A DNA stretch of 36,515 nt from Clostridia bacterium (GTDB lineage: Bacteria > Bacillota > Clostridia > Monoglobales > Firm-18), in NCBI GenBank assembly GCA_017397315.1, contig JAFQJA010000015.1, forward strand, positions 1 through 36,515. Reading direction: 5' to 3'. The notes below the pieces were generated by a model. It was given only the letters and a program-made list of their open reading frames with translations. It was not told the origin of the DNA and searched no databases. Both the position numbers and the translations under genes were made by a program. Below are positions 25,420 through 32,923 of the stretch, piece by piece; the first letter of the stretch is position 1, and the number at the start of each line of letters is the position of its first letter.

Positions 25420-27516
25420 TTATTCGCTATCTTCTATTGCGTCTTTTCTTGATAAGTTAATTCTGCCCATTTTATCAATCTCGATAACCTTAACTAATAT
25501 TTCATCGCCGATTGATACAACATCTTCAACCTTTTCAACGCGTCTGTTTTCAAGTTTTGAAATGTGGCACAATCCGTCTTTGCCGGGTAAAATTTCAACA
25601 AATGCACCAAAGTCCATAATTCTCACAACTTTACCCATATATACTTCGCCGACTTCAGGCTCTTTAACTATACCGTTAATAATATTAACTGCCTTTTGTG
25701 CAGCCTCCTCGTCAACAGAAAGAATTGATATTTTACCATCGTCTTCAATGTCGATTTTAACGCCTGTATCCGCAACAATTTTCTGGATAACTTTACCGCC
25801 TGAACCGATAACATCTCTGATTTTTTCAGGGTCAATATGCATTGTAATAACTCTCGGTGCATATTGCGACAAGTTTTCTCTCGGCTCGCTGATTGCATTT
25901 TTCATAACGCCGTCTAAAATGAAGAAACGGGCATCTTTGGTTTTTTGAAGTGCTTCTTTAATAATTTCAGGTGTCAAACCGTCAATTTTAATGTCCATTT
26001 GGATGGCAGTAATACCTTCTTTTGTACCTGCAACTTTAAAGTCCATATCTCCGTAGAAGTCTTCAACACCTTGGATGTCAAGCATTGTCATGAATCTGTC
26101 GCCTTCTGTGATAAGACCTACTGAAATACCTGCAACAGGTGCTTTGATTGGTACACCGGCATCCATAAGTGCCAAAGTACTGCCACAAATACTTCCCTGT
26201 GAAGTTGAACCGTTTGATGACAAAACTTCTGATACAAGTCTTATAGCGTATGGGAATTCGTCTTCTGACGGAATAACGGGCTCTAATGCTCTTTCAGCCA
26301 ACGCACCGTGGCCGATTTCTCTTCGTCCCGGACCTCTTGAAGGCTTTGTTTCACCAACACTGTATGATGGGAAGTTGTAGTGGTGCATATATCTCTTAGT
26401 TTCTTCTGCTGTATCAAGGCCGTCAAGTTTCTGCACATCACCCAATGCACCAAGTGTGGCAACAGTTAAAACCTGAGTTTGTCCTCTTGTGAACAACCCG
26501 CTACCGTGAGTTCTTGGCAGTAAGCCTACTTCTGAAGCCAAAGGTCTTATTTCATTTATGTCTCTGCCGTCAACGCGTTTTCCTTCGTCTAAAAGCCATC
26601 GTCTTACGATATATTTCTGAAGTTTATAAATAACTTCTGCAATCTGTTCTTCGTAGCACTCAAATTTTTCTGCAAATTCTGCATCTAATTTTTCCTGAAC
26701 TACAAGCATATTTGCATCTCTTACGGTTTTGTCGTCTGTATCGATTGCTTCTTTAACCATATCAATGGCGAAGTCTTTGACTGCATTATAAAGTTCTTCG
26801 TCAACTTCGTGTGCCTCGTACTGGAGTTTTTCTTTTTTACCAACTTCATCTGCTATTGACTGAATGAAATCGCAAAGTCTTTTAATTTCTTGGTGTCCGA
26901 ACATAATTGCATCAAACATAATGTCGTCAGCAATTTGGTTTGCACCCGCTTCAATCATTGTAACTTTTTCTTTTGTACCTGATACTGTAAGATTTAGAGA
27001 ACTCTTTTCTCTTTGTTCGCAGTTGGGGTTGATTACAAATTCGCCGTCAACATAACCTACATATACAGAAGCAACAGGACCGTTGAAAGGAATATTGGAA
27101 ATTGCAAGAGCAATACCAACACCGGTCATTGCTGCAAATTCAGGCAGGTTGTCCTGCTCAACTGAAAGAACTGTTGAAACAACCGAAACATCGTTTCTCA
27201 AATCTTTCGGGAACAAAGGTCTTATAGGTCTGTCAATTACACGGCTTGTTAAGATAGCCTTGTCTGATGGTTTACCCTCTCTTTTCTGAAAACTTCCAGG
27301 GATTTTACCTACAGAATATAATCTTTCCTCGTAATCCACGCTTAAAGGAAAGAAATCAACGCCTTCTCTTGGTTTGCTTGCTGCAGTTACATTTGTCATA
27401 ACAACAGTGTCGCCATAGTAAACTACGCAAGAACCGTTTGACAACTGCGCCATTTTACCGGTTTCCACTTTTAATGGTCTTCCGGCAACTGTGGTTTCAA
27501 ATGTACGAAATGCCAT
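25420..27516 (-). CDS. pnp: Polyribonucleotide nucleotidyltransferase (PNPase)
   Basis: PNPase degrades RNA 3'-to-5' by phosphorolysis and trims structured RNA in the degradosome. The 698-residue product has two RNase PH domains (first near [22 protein letters not shown]; second near [16 protein letters not shown] and [16 protein letters not shown]), a KH domain with IGSGGKVIQ, and a C-terminal S1 domain ([28 protein letters not shown]). I start at the ATG at 27516 (MAFRTFETT), preceded by CAGGAGGTAAAA; the 43 codons upstream lie in the intergenic RNA and are not conserved-looking. Order rpsO-pnp is as in most bacteria. Confidence 0.96.
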   Translation of the reverse strand: MAFRTFETTVAGRPLKVETGKMAQLSNGSCVVYYGDTVVMTNVTAASKPREGVDFFPLSVDYEERLYSVGKIPGSFQKREGKPSDKAILTSRVIDRPIRPLFPKDLRNDVSVVSTVLSVEQDNLPEFAAMTGVGIALAISNIPFNGPVASVYVGYVDGEFVINPNCEQREKSSLNLTVSGTKEKVTMIEAGANQIADDIMFDAIMFGHQEIKRLCDFIQSIADEVGKKEKLQYEAHEVDEELYNAVKDFAIDMVKEAIDTDDKTVRDANMLVVQEKLDAEFAEKFECYEEQIAEVIYKLQKYIVRRWLLDEGKRVDGRDINEIRPLASEVGLLPRTHGSGLFTRGQTQVLTVATLGALGDVQKLDGLDTAEETKRYMHHYNFPSYSVGETKPSRGPGRREIGHGALAERALEPVIPSEDEFPYAIRLVSEVLSSNGSTSQGSICGSTLALMDAGVPIKAPVAGISVGLITEGDRFMTMLDIQGVEDFYGDMDFKVAGTKEGITAIQMDIKIDGLTPEIIKEALQKTKDARFFILDGVMKNAISEPRENLSQYAPRVITMHIDPEKIRDVIGSGGKVIQKIVADTGVKIDIEDDGKISILSVDEEAAQKAVNIINGIVKEPEVGEVYMGKVVRIMDFGAFVEILPGKDGLCHISKLENRRVEKVEDVVSIGDEILVKVIEIDKMGRINLSRKDAIEDSE

Positions 27517-27537
27517 AATTTTTACCTCCTGTTTTTT

Positions 27538-27612
27538 GCAGGCAAGCAATTTAGCACTTAATTTTACCCTTGTCCTTGCAAAAGCAAAATTAACTGCTAA
27601 CGGCTGACCTGC
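27538..27612 (-). promoter_or_regulatory. Structured leader of pnp
   Basis: Between rpsO and pnp, 13-base arms at 27553-27565 and 27586-27598 pair with a single mismatch. An outer pairing of GCAGG (27538-27542) with CCTGC (27608-27612) plus AGC/GCT closes the structure. The loop contains GCAAAAGC. In Escherichia coli a hairpin in this position is cut by RNase III and lets PNPase destabilise its own mRNA; the same role here is inference. Confidence 0.55.
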
Positions 27613-27627
27613 TGATTTCGAAAAGAC

Positions 27628-27649
27628 GGGCGTGGTTTTTGCCACGCCC
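27628..27649 (-). terminator. GC-rich hairpin directly after rpsO
   Basis: A perfect 8-bp stem (GGGCGTGG 27628-27635 with CCACGCCC 27642-27649) with a six-base loop. On the minus strand it is followed by GTCTTTTC, only a weak T tract, so it is a partial terminator or processing site between rpsO and pnp. Confidence 0.6.
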
Positions 27650-27658
27650 AGAAGTTTC

Positions 27659-27922
27659 TTACTTTCTTAAGTTTAGTTTTGAGATTAACTCTCTGTATCT
27701 TTCGATATCTTTTTTAGCAAGATAATCTAAAAGACCTCTTCTTTTACCAACCATTTTTAAAAGACCTCTTCTTGAATGATGGTCTTTCTTGTTGGTTTTA
27801 AGATGTTCGTTCAAGTGGTTAATACGCTCTGTCAAAATAGCGATTTGAACTTCAGGAGAACCTGTGTCTGTATCGTGTCTTTTGTTAGAACTGATAATCT
27901 CTTGCTTTAATACTTTATCCAT
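27659..27922 (-). CDS. rpsO: 30S ribosomal protein S15
   Basis: The 87-residue product has the S15 pattern [51 protein letters not shown]15 binds 16S rRNA early in central-domain assembly. I start at the ATG at 27922, preceded by GTGGAGGTGAAA, rather than five codons upstream. Length is normal. It has its own promoter (28011-28039), a leader of about 80 bases that may be an S15 target, and is followed by pnp. Confidence 0.96.
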   Translation of the reverse strand: MDKVLKQEIISSNKRHDTDTGSPEVQIAILTERINHLNEHLKTNKKDHHSRRGLLKMVGKRRGLLDYLAKKDIERYRELISKLNLRK

Positions 27923-28010
27923 CTTTTTCACCTCCACAATGTTTGTTTATGCATAACCCGAGCAATGGTAAATGTGGATTTATCCGCCAAGACTCAGTGA
28001 TAGCCTAACT

Positions 28011-28039
28011 ATTGTAACACATAATTTTTGAATTGTAAA
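28011..28039 (-). promoter_or_regulatory. Promoter of rpsO-pnp
   Basis: On the minus strand TTTACA (28034-28039), 17 bases, TACAAT (28011-28016). The leader to the S15 ATG is about 80 bases. No known S15-leader consensus could be confirmed by eye. Confidence 0.7.
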
Positions 28040-28081
28040 TACTTTTTTAAATTTTTTTGTGAAAAGGTATTTTTGTTTGTA

Positions 28082-28110
28082 TTGACTTTTTTTGTGTTAT
28101 AATATAAAAT
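28082..28110 (+). promoter_or_regulatory. Possible promoter of the ZnuC-like ATPase gene
   Basis: TTGACT (28082-28087), 17 bases, TAAAAT (28105-28110). An overlapping TATAAT (28098-28103) is a better -10 box but lacks a matching -35 box at 17 bases. No clear Zur or MntR palindrome was seen. Confidence 0.5.
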
Positions 28111-28146
28111 AAGGAAGAAAACAGCAAAGCGATTGGAGTAAAGTAT

Positions 28147-28827
28147 ATGAAAAAATGCGATTCCCTATGCTGTACCAAAATCAAAAATTTGTCAGTTGAC
28201 GGAATTCTTGAAAATATAAACATTCATATTCACTGCGGAGAAATAACTGCAGTAATCGGATGCAACGGTGCAGGTAAAAGTACATTGTTAAAAGCAATAA
28301 TCGGCGAAGTTAAACATAAAGGCGAAGTATCATTTTTGGGCAAAAACGGTAATACAACACCCATAATCGGATATGTACCCCAAACTACTGCCTTTGATGG
28401 CGACTGCCCTGCGACGGTTTCAGACTTATTTGATTGTTGCGGTGCTTCAGATGGTGAAAATGTGCAAAAAGCGATAAAGGCTGTTAACGCAGACGGCTTC
28501 TTTGACAGAAAACTATGCAATCTTTCGGGAGGAGAACTGCAAAGAGCGTTACTTGCACTTGCACTTGTCCCGGTGCCTAATTTACTGCTTCTCGACGAGC
28601 CTGTATCCGGCGTTGATAAAGGGGGAACAGAACAATTCTGGAATGTATTGTCGCAAATAAGAGCAACATATGATATTACGATAATAATTGTGTCCCACAG
28701 TCTAAATCAGGTTAAATCCAATGCAGACCGTGTAATTTTATTGGATAAAAAAATAGTTGCTCACGGAACTCCTGATGAGGTTTTTTTGTCGCGGGAATTT
28801 GCGGAGGTTTTTGACAATAATATGTAA
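28147..28827 (+). CDS. ABC transporter ATP-binding protein, ZnuC/MntB metal-uptake type (orphan)
   Basis: The 226-residue ATPase has Walker A GCNGAGKST, Q-loop GYVPQ, the signature LSGGELQRA, Walker B LLLLDEPVSG and the switch HS. The GYVPQ...CPATVSDLF segment is like ZnuC, MntB and ZurA, which power zinc or manganese import. The length is full for that family. No metal-binding lipoprotein or membrane subunit lies within the window on either side; the next gene is rpmG. It could work with partners elsewhere, or the specificity could differ. TGGAGT precedes the ATG. Confidence 0.8.
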   Translation: MKKCDSLCCTKIKNLSVDGILENINIHIHCGEITAVIGCNGAGKSTLLKAIIGEVKHKGEVSFLGKNGNTTPIIGYVPQTTAFDGDCPATVSDLFDCCGASDGENVQKAIKAVNADGFFDRKLCNLSGGELQRALLALALVPVPNLLLLDEPVSGVDKGGTEQFWNVLSQIRATYDITIIIVSHSLNQVKSNADRVILLDKKIVAHGTPDEVFLSREFAEVFDNNM

Positions 28828-28835
28828 AAAAAGTA

Positions 28836-28864
28836 TTGACAAGTCAGTTTAAATATGATATATT
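28836..28864 (+). promoter_or_regulatory. Promoter of rpmG-secE-nusG-rplKA
   Basis: TTGACA (28836-28841), 17 bases, TATATT (28859-28864). It starts just after the stop of the ABC ATPase and gives a leader of about 70 bases to rpmG. Confidence 0.85.
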
Positions 28865-28941
28865 GAATTGTATCTGTGTAAAAAGGTCTTTTTTTTTTGC
28901 AGAATAAAGTTCGTACTTAATTAAATGGAGGTATATATAAA

Positions 28942-29091
28942 ATGAGAGTTAAAATTACATTAGCGTGTACAGAATGCAAACAAAGAAATTATGATACTAT
29001 GAAAAATAAGAAAAATGATCCTGATCGTTTGGAAATGAGCAAGTATTGTAGATTCTGCAGAAAGCATACTCTTCATAAAGAAACAAAATAA
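28942..29091 (+). CDS. rpmG: 50S ribosomal protein L33
   Basis: A 49-residue reading frame with [38 protein letters not shown], the full L33 pattern with two CxxC pairs (C9, C12, C36, C39). It is therefore the zinc-binding C+ form. GGAGGTATATATAA lies upstream of the ATG at 28942. The position before secE-nusG is the usual one in Firmicutes. Confidence 0.95.
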   Translation: MRVKITLACTECKQRNYDTMKNKKNDPDRLEMSKYCRFCRKHTLHKETK

Positions 29092-29123
29092 TTGATTTTG
29101 GTTAGAAAGGGATTGTGAATAAT

Positions 29124-29426
29124 ATGCCTGAAAAGAAAAAAACAAACAGAGTAGTTAACTACTTTAAAGAAGTAAAAAGCGAACTTAAAAAGGTAAGCTG
29201 GCCTACATTCAAACAGGTTCGTAACAATACATTTATTGTTGTAGTATGCGTTCTTGTCGTTGGTGCATTTCTTGCATTGTTGGATTTAGGTTTCAGTGCG
29301 GGATTTAAATCAATAATAGACAAAGAAAACACAACACAGGTTGAAGAACAGATTGAACAGCAGGTTGAAACCGGTGATGCAGTTGAAGAAATTCCTGTAG
29401 AACAGGGTGAAGCCGATGCAAACTAA
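29124..29426 (+). CDS. secE: Preprotein translocase subunit SecE
   Basis: The single-helix SecE of Gram-positives: a cytosolic amphipathic region with YFKEVKSELKKVSWPTFKQV and a transmembrane helix (about residues 40-62). Here it is followed by a long acidic tail (VEEQIEQQVE...GEADAN) of about 35 residues on the outer side, more than in most short SecE proteins. I choose the ATG at 29124; the GTG at 29115 lies too close to AAAGGGA. The end overlaps nusG by 11 bases. Confidence 0.92.
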   Translation: MPEKKKTNRVVNYFKEVKSELKKVSWPTFKQVRNNTFIVVVCVLVVGAFLALLDLGFSAGFKSIIDKENTTQVEEQIEQQVETGDAVEEIPVEQGEADAN

Positions 29427-29934
29427 AGCAAAATGGTATGTAGTGCATACCTATTCAGGATATGAGAACAAGGTAAAAGCAAACTTAGAAAGAACAATTG
29501 CTAACAGAAGCCTTGAAGATTATATTCTTGACATTCAGATTCCGCTGGAAGAAGTTGTGGAAATGAAAGACGAGGAAAAGCGTGTAGTTACCCGCAAAAA
29601 ATTTCCCGGCTACATTATAATTAAAATGGTGCTTACTGATGATTCGTGGTACATCGTAAGAAATACAAGAGGTGTAACAGGTTTTGTCGGACCCGGCTCC
29701 AAACCCATTGCTTTAACTGAAGAAGAAGTCGAGAATATGGGAATTGAGAATCAGACAATTGTACTAAACTATACGGTTGGGGACAGCGTTAAAATTAAAA
29801 ACGGTCCATTGGAAAATTTTGTAGGTATAGTTGATGACATAAGTATGGAAAAAAGAAAAGTTAAAGTCGTTGTTTCAATGTTCGGACGAGAAACTCCTGT
29901 TGAACTTGACTTTAATATGGTTGAAAATGTATAA
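29416..29934 (+). CDS. nusG: Transcription termination/antitermination protein NusG
   Basis: NusG binds RNA polymerase and the ribosome or Rho. The 172-residue product has the NGN domain (AKWYVVHTYSGYENKVKANLE, KFPGYIIIKMVLTDDSWYIVRNTRGVTGFVG) and a C-terminal KOW domain (GDSVKIKNGPLENFVGIVDDI). The start is the ATG at 29416 within the end of secE, with AGGGTGA upstream; a GTG at 29407 is less likely. Order secE-nusG-rplK-rplA is canonical. Confidence 0.96.
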   Translation: MQTKAKWYVVHTYSGYENKVKANLERTIANRSLEDYILDIQIPLEEVVEMKDEEKRVVTRKKFPGYIIIKMVLTDDSWYIVRNTRGVTGFVGPGSKPIALTEEEVENMGIENQTIVLNYTVGDSVKIKNGPLENFVGIVDDISMEKRKVKVVVSMFGRETPVELDFNMVENV

Positions 29935-29956
29935 TATCGCTTATTGCGTTGTTATA

Positions 29957-29987
29957 GTGGGAGGAAATTAATTTCCGTTTGTACCAC
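29957..29987 (+). promoter_or_regulatory. L1-type regulatory site upstream of rplK
   Basis: GTGG (29957-29960) pairs with CCAC (29984-29987), and GGAAAT (29963-29968) with ATTTCC (29971-29976); the GTGGGAGG side resembles the L1 site of 23S rRNA. The same structure recurs before rplA. L1 would bind and repress translation of its own operon. Confidence 0.7.
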
Positions 29988-30014
29988 ATCAATGTAAGTT
30001 AGGAGGTGTAAATT

Positions 30015-30440
30015 ATGGCTCAAAAAGTAGCAGGTTACATTAAACTTCAAATTCCTGCAGGTAAGGCTACTCCTGCTCCGCCGGTTGGTCCTGCACTTGG
30101 TCAACACGGTGTAAACATTATGGATTTCTGTAAGCAATTCAACGAAAAAACTGCAAAAGACGCAGGTCTTATAATCCCTGTTGTTATTACAGTTTATGCA
30201 GACAGATCATTTAGTTTTATTACTAAAACTCCACCGGCAGCCGTTTTAATTAAAAAGGCTTGTGGTATTGAAAGTGGTTCCGGAGTACCAAACAAAACAA
30301 AGGTTGCTGTTCTTAAAAAAGCTGATTTACAGGCGATTGCAGAACAGAAGATGCCAGACCTTAACGCCGGTTCTTTAGAAGCGGCTATGTCCATGATTGC
30401 TGGTACAGCAAGAAGTATGGGCGTTACCGTTGAAGAATAA
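30015..30440 (+). CDS. rplK: 50S ribosomal protein L11
   Basis: L11 forms the GTPase-associated centre with L10 and helix 43/44 of 23S rRNA. The 141-residue product has the conserved [35 protein letters not shown] and the C-terminal RNA-binding domain ending [25 protein letters not shown] precedes the ATG. Length is exactly typical. Confidence 0.97.
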   Translation: MAQKVAGYIKLQIPAGKATPAPPVGPALGQHGVNIMDFCKQFNEKTAKDAGLIIPVVITVYADRSFSFITKTPPAAVLIKKACGIESGSGVPNKTKVAVLKKADLQAIAEQKMPDLNAGSLEAAMSMIAGTARSMGVTVEE

Positions 30441-30458
30441 TTTCAACAATTTAAATTC

Positions 30459-30489
30459 GTGGGAGGAAACTTGATTTCCGTCTGACCAC
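30459..30489 (+). promoter_or_regulatory. L1-type regulatory site upstream of rplA
   Basis: A second copy: GTGG (30459-30462) / CCAC (30486-30489) and GGAAA (30465-30469) / TTTCC (30475-30479). It differs from the first by a few loop bases that keep the pairing. The ribosome binding site AGGAGG follows at once, so bound L1 could block it. Confidence 0.75.
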
Positions 30490-30503
30490 AAGGAGGTTAT
30501 TAT

Positions 30504-31199
30504 ATGAAAAGAGGTAAAAAGTATCAAGAAAGTGCTAAACTTATTGATAAAACATGCCTTTATGACCCGGCAGAAGGAATTGAATTATTAACTAAAACTG
30601 CAAAAGCAAAATTTGATGAAACTGTTGAAGCTCACATTCGTCTTGGCGTTGACTCAAGACACGCTGACCAACAGGTTCGTGGTGCAGTTGTATTACCACA
30701 CGGCACAGGTAAAACAGTTCGTGTTTTGGTATTTGCTAAGGGTGATAAAGCAACTGAGGCAGAACAAGCCGGTGCTGACTTTGTCGGTGCAGAAGAACTT
30801 GTTCCCAAAATTCAGAATGAAAACTGGTTTGAATATGATGTTATCGTAGCAACCCCTGATATGATGGGTGTTATTGGTAGATTGGGTAAAGTTTTAGGTC
30901 CTAAAGGTCTTATGCCTAACCCTAAAGCCGGTACAGTAACAATGGATGTTGCTAAAGCAATCGCTGATATTAAATCAGGTAAGATTGAATACCGTCTTGA
31001 TAAAACAAACATTATTCACTGTCCTATCGGTAAAGCATCTTTTGGTGCTGAAAAATTATCAGATAACTTTAATACATTGTTGTCTGCAGTAATTAAAGCT
31101 AAACCAAGCGCTGCTAAAGGTCAGTATTTAAAGAGTGTTACTATCACTACAACTATGGGACCGGGTATAAAACTTAATCCCGCAAAAATTGATGCTTAA
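30504..31199 (+). CDS. rplA: 50S ribosomal protein L1
   Basis: L1 forms the mobile stalk at the ribosomal E site and represses its own operon. The 231-residue product shows [52 protein letters not shown], and [19 protein letters not shown] at the end. AGGAGG precedes the ATG. It sits after rplK with an L1-type site between them. Confidence 0.97.
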   Translation: MKRGKKYQESAKLIDKTCLYDPAEGIELLTKTAKAKFDETVEAHIRLGVDSRHADQQVRGAVVLPHGTGKTVRVLVFAKGDKATEAEQAGADFVGAEELVPKIQNENWFEYDVIVATPDMMGVIGRLGKVLGPKGLMPNPKAGTVTMDVAKAIADIKSGKIEYRLDKTNIIHCPIGKASFGAEKLSDNFNTLLSAVIKAKPSAAKGQYLKSVTITTTMGPGIKLNPAKIDA

Positions 31200-31204
31200 T
31201 TTGC

Positions 31205-31233
31205 TTGACAAGTAAAATATTTTATGTTAAAAT
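31205..31233 (+). promoter_or_regulatory. Promoter of rplJ-rplL
   Basis: TTGACA (31205-31210), 17 bases, TAAAAT (31228-31233). It lies directly after rplA and drives the L10 leader. Confidence 0.85.
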
Positions 31234-31244
31234 ATTTATGTTTC

Positions 31245-31357
31245 CACAGACAGTCGGCATAAAGGTAAGTCCGACCGAGGAATGTTATTTTACTATAATT
31301 ATGTAATTTAAGGTTCTTTGTCTGTGACGAAGAACCTTTTTAATTTGTTCCTCGTCA
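31245..31357 (+). ncRNA. Ribosomal protein L10 leader with attenuator
   Basis: The leader carries the L10(L12)4-type element (GTCGGCATAAAGGTAAGTCCGAC). CACAGACA (31245-31252) pairs perfectly with TGTCTGTG (31319-31326). A terminator stem, AAGGTTCTT (31310-31318) with AAGAACCTT (31330-31338), ends in a T run. TGACGAAGAAC (31325-31335) can instead pair with GTTCCTCGTCA (31347-31357), which would break that terminator. The aptamer part is known from Firmicutes; the last pairing is my reading. Confidence 0.8.
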
Positions 31358-31400
31358 AAAACTTGTTACAAATTTAATTACTGAAAGGAGGAAATTGATA

Positions 31401-32078
31401 ATGCCAAGCGCAAAAGTTTTGGAAGAAAAGAAAGTTGCAGTTTCTAACTTAACCGAAGACCTAAAAAGTGCGGTTGCAGGTGTATTGGTAGATTATCGTG
31501 GTATCACTGTTGAACAGGATACAGAACTTCGCAGAAAGTTACGCGAAGCAGGTGTTGAATACAAAATCGTTAAAAACTCTTTGCTTCGTTTCGCTTCTAA
31601 AGAAGTTGGTTTAGATGAACTTGACGGTGTTTTGCACGGACCTACCGCTATTGCATTCCATAGAGAAGATATGGTAGCTCCCGCTAAAGTTTTAGCTGAC
31701 TATGCTAAAACAAACGAAGTTATCGAAATTAAATCAGGTTTTATGGAGGGTAAAGTAATTTCTCTTGATGAAATTAAAACTCTTGCTTCTACACCTTCTA
31801 AAGATGTTCTTATTGCTAAAATCATGGGCAGCTTGAATGCTCCTGTTTCAGCATTGGTTAGATTGCTTAACACAATCGTTGAGGGTGGAACTGAAATCGC
31901 TGATTTAATCGCTGCTAAAGCAGGCGAAGCTCCTGCAGAAGAAGCAAAAGCAGAAGAAACTCCTGCAGAAGAAGCAAAAGCAGAAGAAACTCCTGCTGAA
32001 GAAACAAAAGCAGAAGAAACTCCTGCAGAAGAAGTAAAAGCAGAAGAAACTCCTGCAGAAGAAACAACAGAAGAATAA
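31401..32078 (+). CDS. rplJ: 50S ribosomal protein L10 with acidic repeat extension
   Basis: L10 anchors the L7/L12 stalk. Residues 1-165 are a normal L10 (VAGVLVDYRGITVEQDTELRRKLREAGVEYKIVKNSLL, LDGVLHGPTAIAF, LNAPVSALVRLLNTIVEGG), including the C-terminal helix that holds L12 dimers. After it comes an unusual tail of about 50 residues built of AEETPAEEAK-type decapeptides, to a total of 225 residues versus about 166 in Bacillus subtilis. AAAGGAGG precedes the ATG at 31401. It is followed by rplL, and both share the L10 leader. Confidence 0.94.
   Translation: MPSAKVLEEKKVAVSNLTEDLKSAVAGVLVDYRGITVEQDTELRRKLREAGVEYKIVKNSLLRFASKEVGLDELDGVLHGPTAIAFHREDMVAPAKVLADYAKTNEVIEIKSGFMEGKVISLDEIKTLASTPSKDVLIAKIMGSLNAPVSALVRLLNTIVEGGTEIADLIAAKAGEAPAEEAKAEETPAEEAKAEETPAEETKAEETPAEEVKAEETPAEETTEE
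31931..32074 (+). repeat. 30-bp tandem repeat in the 3' end of rplJ
   Basis: A 30-base unit beginning TCCTGCAGAAGAAGCAAAAG occurs four times (31931, 31961, 31991, 32021) plus a partial copy from 32051, with single-base differences only. It encodes Thr-Pro-Ala-Glu-Glu-x-Lys-Ala-Glu-Glu. Copy number is likely to vary between strains. Confidence 0.9.
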
Positions 32079-32110
32079 TTAAACAAATTTATTATAGGAG
32101 GTAAATAAAA

Positions 32111-32485
32111 ATGGCAAGTGTACAACAAATTCTAGACGATATTAAAGAATTAAAATTATTAGAAGTAGCAGAATTAGTAAAAGCAATGGAAGAGGAGTTC
32201 GGCGTAACAGCTGCTGCTCCTGTTGCAGTAATGGCTGCAGGCGGTGCTGACGCAGGTGCTGCAGGTGCAGAAAAATCTGACTTTGATGTAGTTCTTGCAA
32301 ACGCAGGTGCTGAAAAAATCAAAGTTATCAAAGTTGTTCGTGAAATCACAGGTCTTGGTTTGAAAGAAGCTAAAGATTTAGTTGATGGCGCTCCCAAAAC
32401 ATTAAAAGAGGGCGTTGAAAAAGCCGCTGCTGAAGAAATTAAAGCAAAACTTGAAGAAGTTGGCGCAACAATCGAACTTAAATAA
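32111..32485 (+). CDS. rplL: 50S ribosomal protein L7/L12
   Basis: The 124-residue product has the N-terminal dimerisation part ([32 protein letters not shown]), an Ala/Gly-rich hinge (about 38-55), and the factor-binding C-terminal domain ([35 protein letters not shown]). L7/L12 recruits translation GTPases. TAGGAGGTAA precedes the ATG. A strong terminator follows; rpoB is not downstream. Confidence 0.97.
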   Translation: MASVQQILDDIKELKLLEVAELVKAMEEEFGVTAAAPVAVMAAGGADAGAAGAEKSDFDVVLANAGAEKIKVIKVVREITGLGLKEAKDLVDGAPKTLKEGVEKAAAEEIKAKLEEVGATIELK

Positions 32486-32504
32486 TTTAAAGTTTAATAT
32501 CGAC

Positions 32505-32547
32505 AAAAAGACTGAAACTTTGTTAAAAGGTTTCAGTCTTTTTTTAG
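32505..32547 (+). terminator. Terminator after rplL
   Basis: Stem AAAAAGACTGAAAC (32505-32518) pairs with GTTTCAGTCTTTTT (32530-32543) with an 11-base loop, followed by more T residues. It closes the ribosomal cluster before feoA. Confidence 0.9.
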
Positions 32548-32564
32548 TGAACATAATATTATAA

Positions 32565-32588
32565 TTACTCATATTATAAAATGAGTAA
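32565..32588 (+). promoter_or_regulatory. Inverted repeat upstream of feoA
   Basis: TTACTCAT (32565-32572) and ATGAGTAA (32581-32588) are perfect arms eight bases apart. The repeat begins at the last base of a TATAAT box (32560-32565) and abuts the AAGGAG ribosome binding site. It may be an iron-regulator operator (not matched to a Fur consensus) or an RNA hairpin. Confidence 0.5.
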
Positions 32589-32600
32589 GGAGTGAAAATC

Positions 32601-32843
32601 GTGCACAATTTATATACATTAAACGACCTAGATATTAATGAAGAGGGCTATGTATCATCACTTGTTTCAAATGAGGACATCAGACGCAGGCTTTTAGATA
32701 TGGGATTGGTTGAAGGAACTCGTGTTAAGTGTGTCTTAAAAAGTCCGGGTGGAGACCCTGTTGCTTACAATATACGAGGAGCTGTAGTTGCCATTCGGAA
32801 TGAAGACAGTAAAAATATATTTATAAAAACAAATCAGGACTGA
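32601..32843 (+). CDS. feoA: Ferrous iron transport protein FeoA
   Basis: FeoA is a small SH3-like cytosolic partner of FeoB. The 80-residue product has the family core IRRRLLDMGLVEGTRVKCVLKSPGGDPVAYNIRGAVVAIR. I use the GTG at 32601, eight bases after AAGGAG; the GTG at 32592 overlaps that site. A terminator overlaps its end, so feoB may be partly uncoupled. Confidence 0.92.
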   Translation: MHNLYTLNDLDINEEGYVSSLVSNEDIRRRLLDMGLVEGTRVKCVLKSPGGDPVAYNIRGAVVAIRNEDSKNIFIKTNQD

Positions 32844-32864
32844 TGGTTCAATCCTGATTTTTTT
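32831..32864 (+). terminator. Intrinsic terminator between feoA and feoB
   Basis: AAATCAGGA (32831-32839) pairs with TCCTGATTT (32852-32860) over a 12-base loop, followed by T residues. The stem covers the feoA stop codon. No good separate promoter for feoB was found in the 60 bases after it, so read-through or attenuation may set feoB level. Confidence 0.75.
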
Positions 32865-32923
32865 GTAAGTAGCAAAATCTATTGTGTTGGCATAGTATAA
32901 AATACAATGGAGGTGTGGCTTTT

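Noticed and set aside
27517-27645. 43-residue N-terminal extension of PNPase
   Set aside because: It covers the structured intergenic RNA and does not align with PNPase; the ATG at 27516 has a strong ribosome binding site.
31931-32074. Possible CRISPR-like repeat array
   Set aside because: Units are contiguous, 30 bases, without spacers, and in frame with L10.
31700-32128. Minus-strand open frame rich in Ser-Ala-Gly repeats
   Set aside because: It is the antisense image of the rplJ tandem repeat and lacks a start site.
32882-32923. Longer FeoB starting at an upstream ATG
   Set aside because: No ribosome binding site precedes it, and the GGAGGTG site supports the ATG at 32924.
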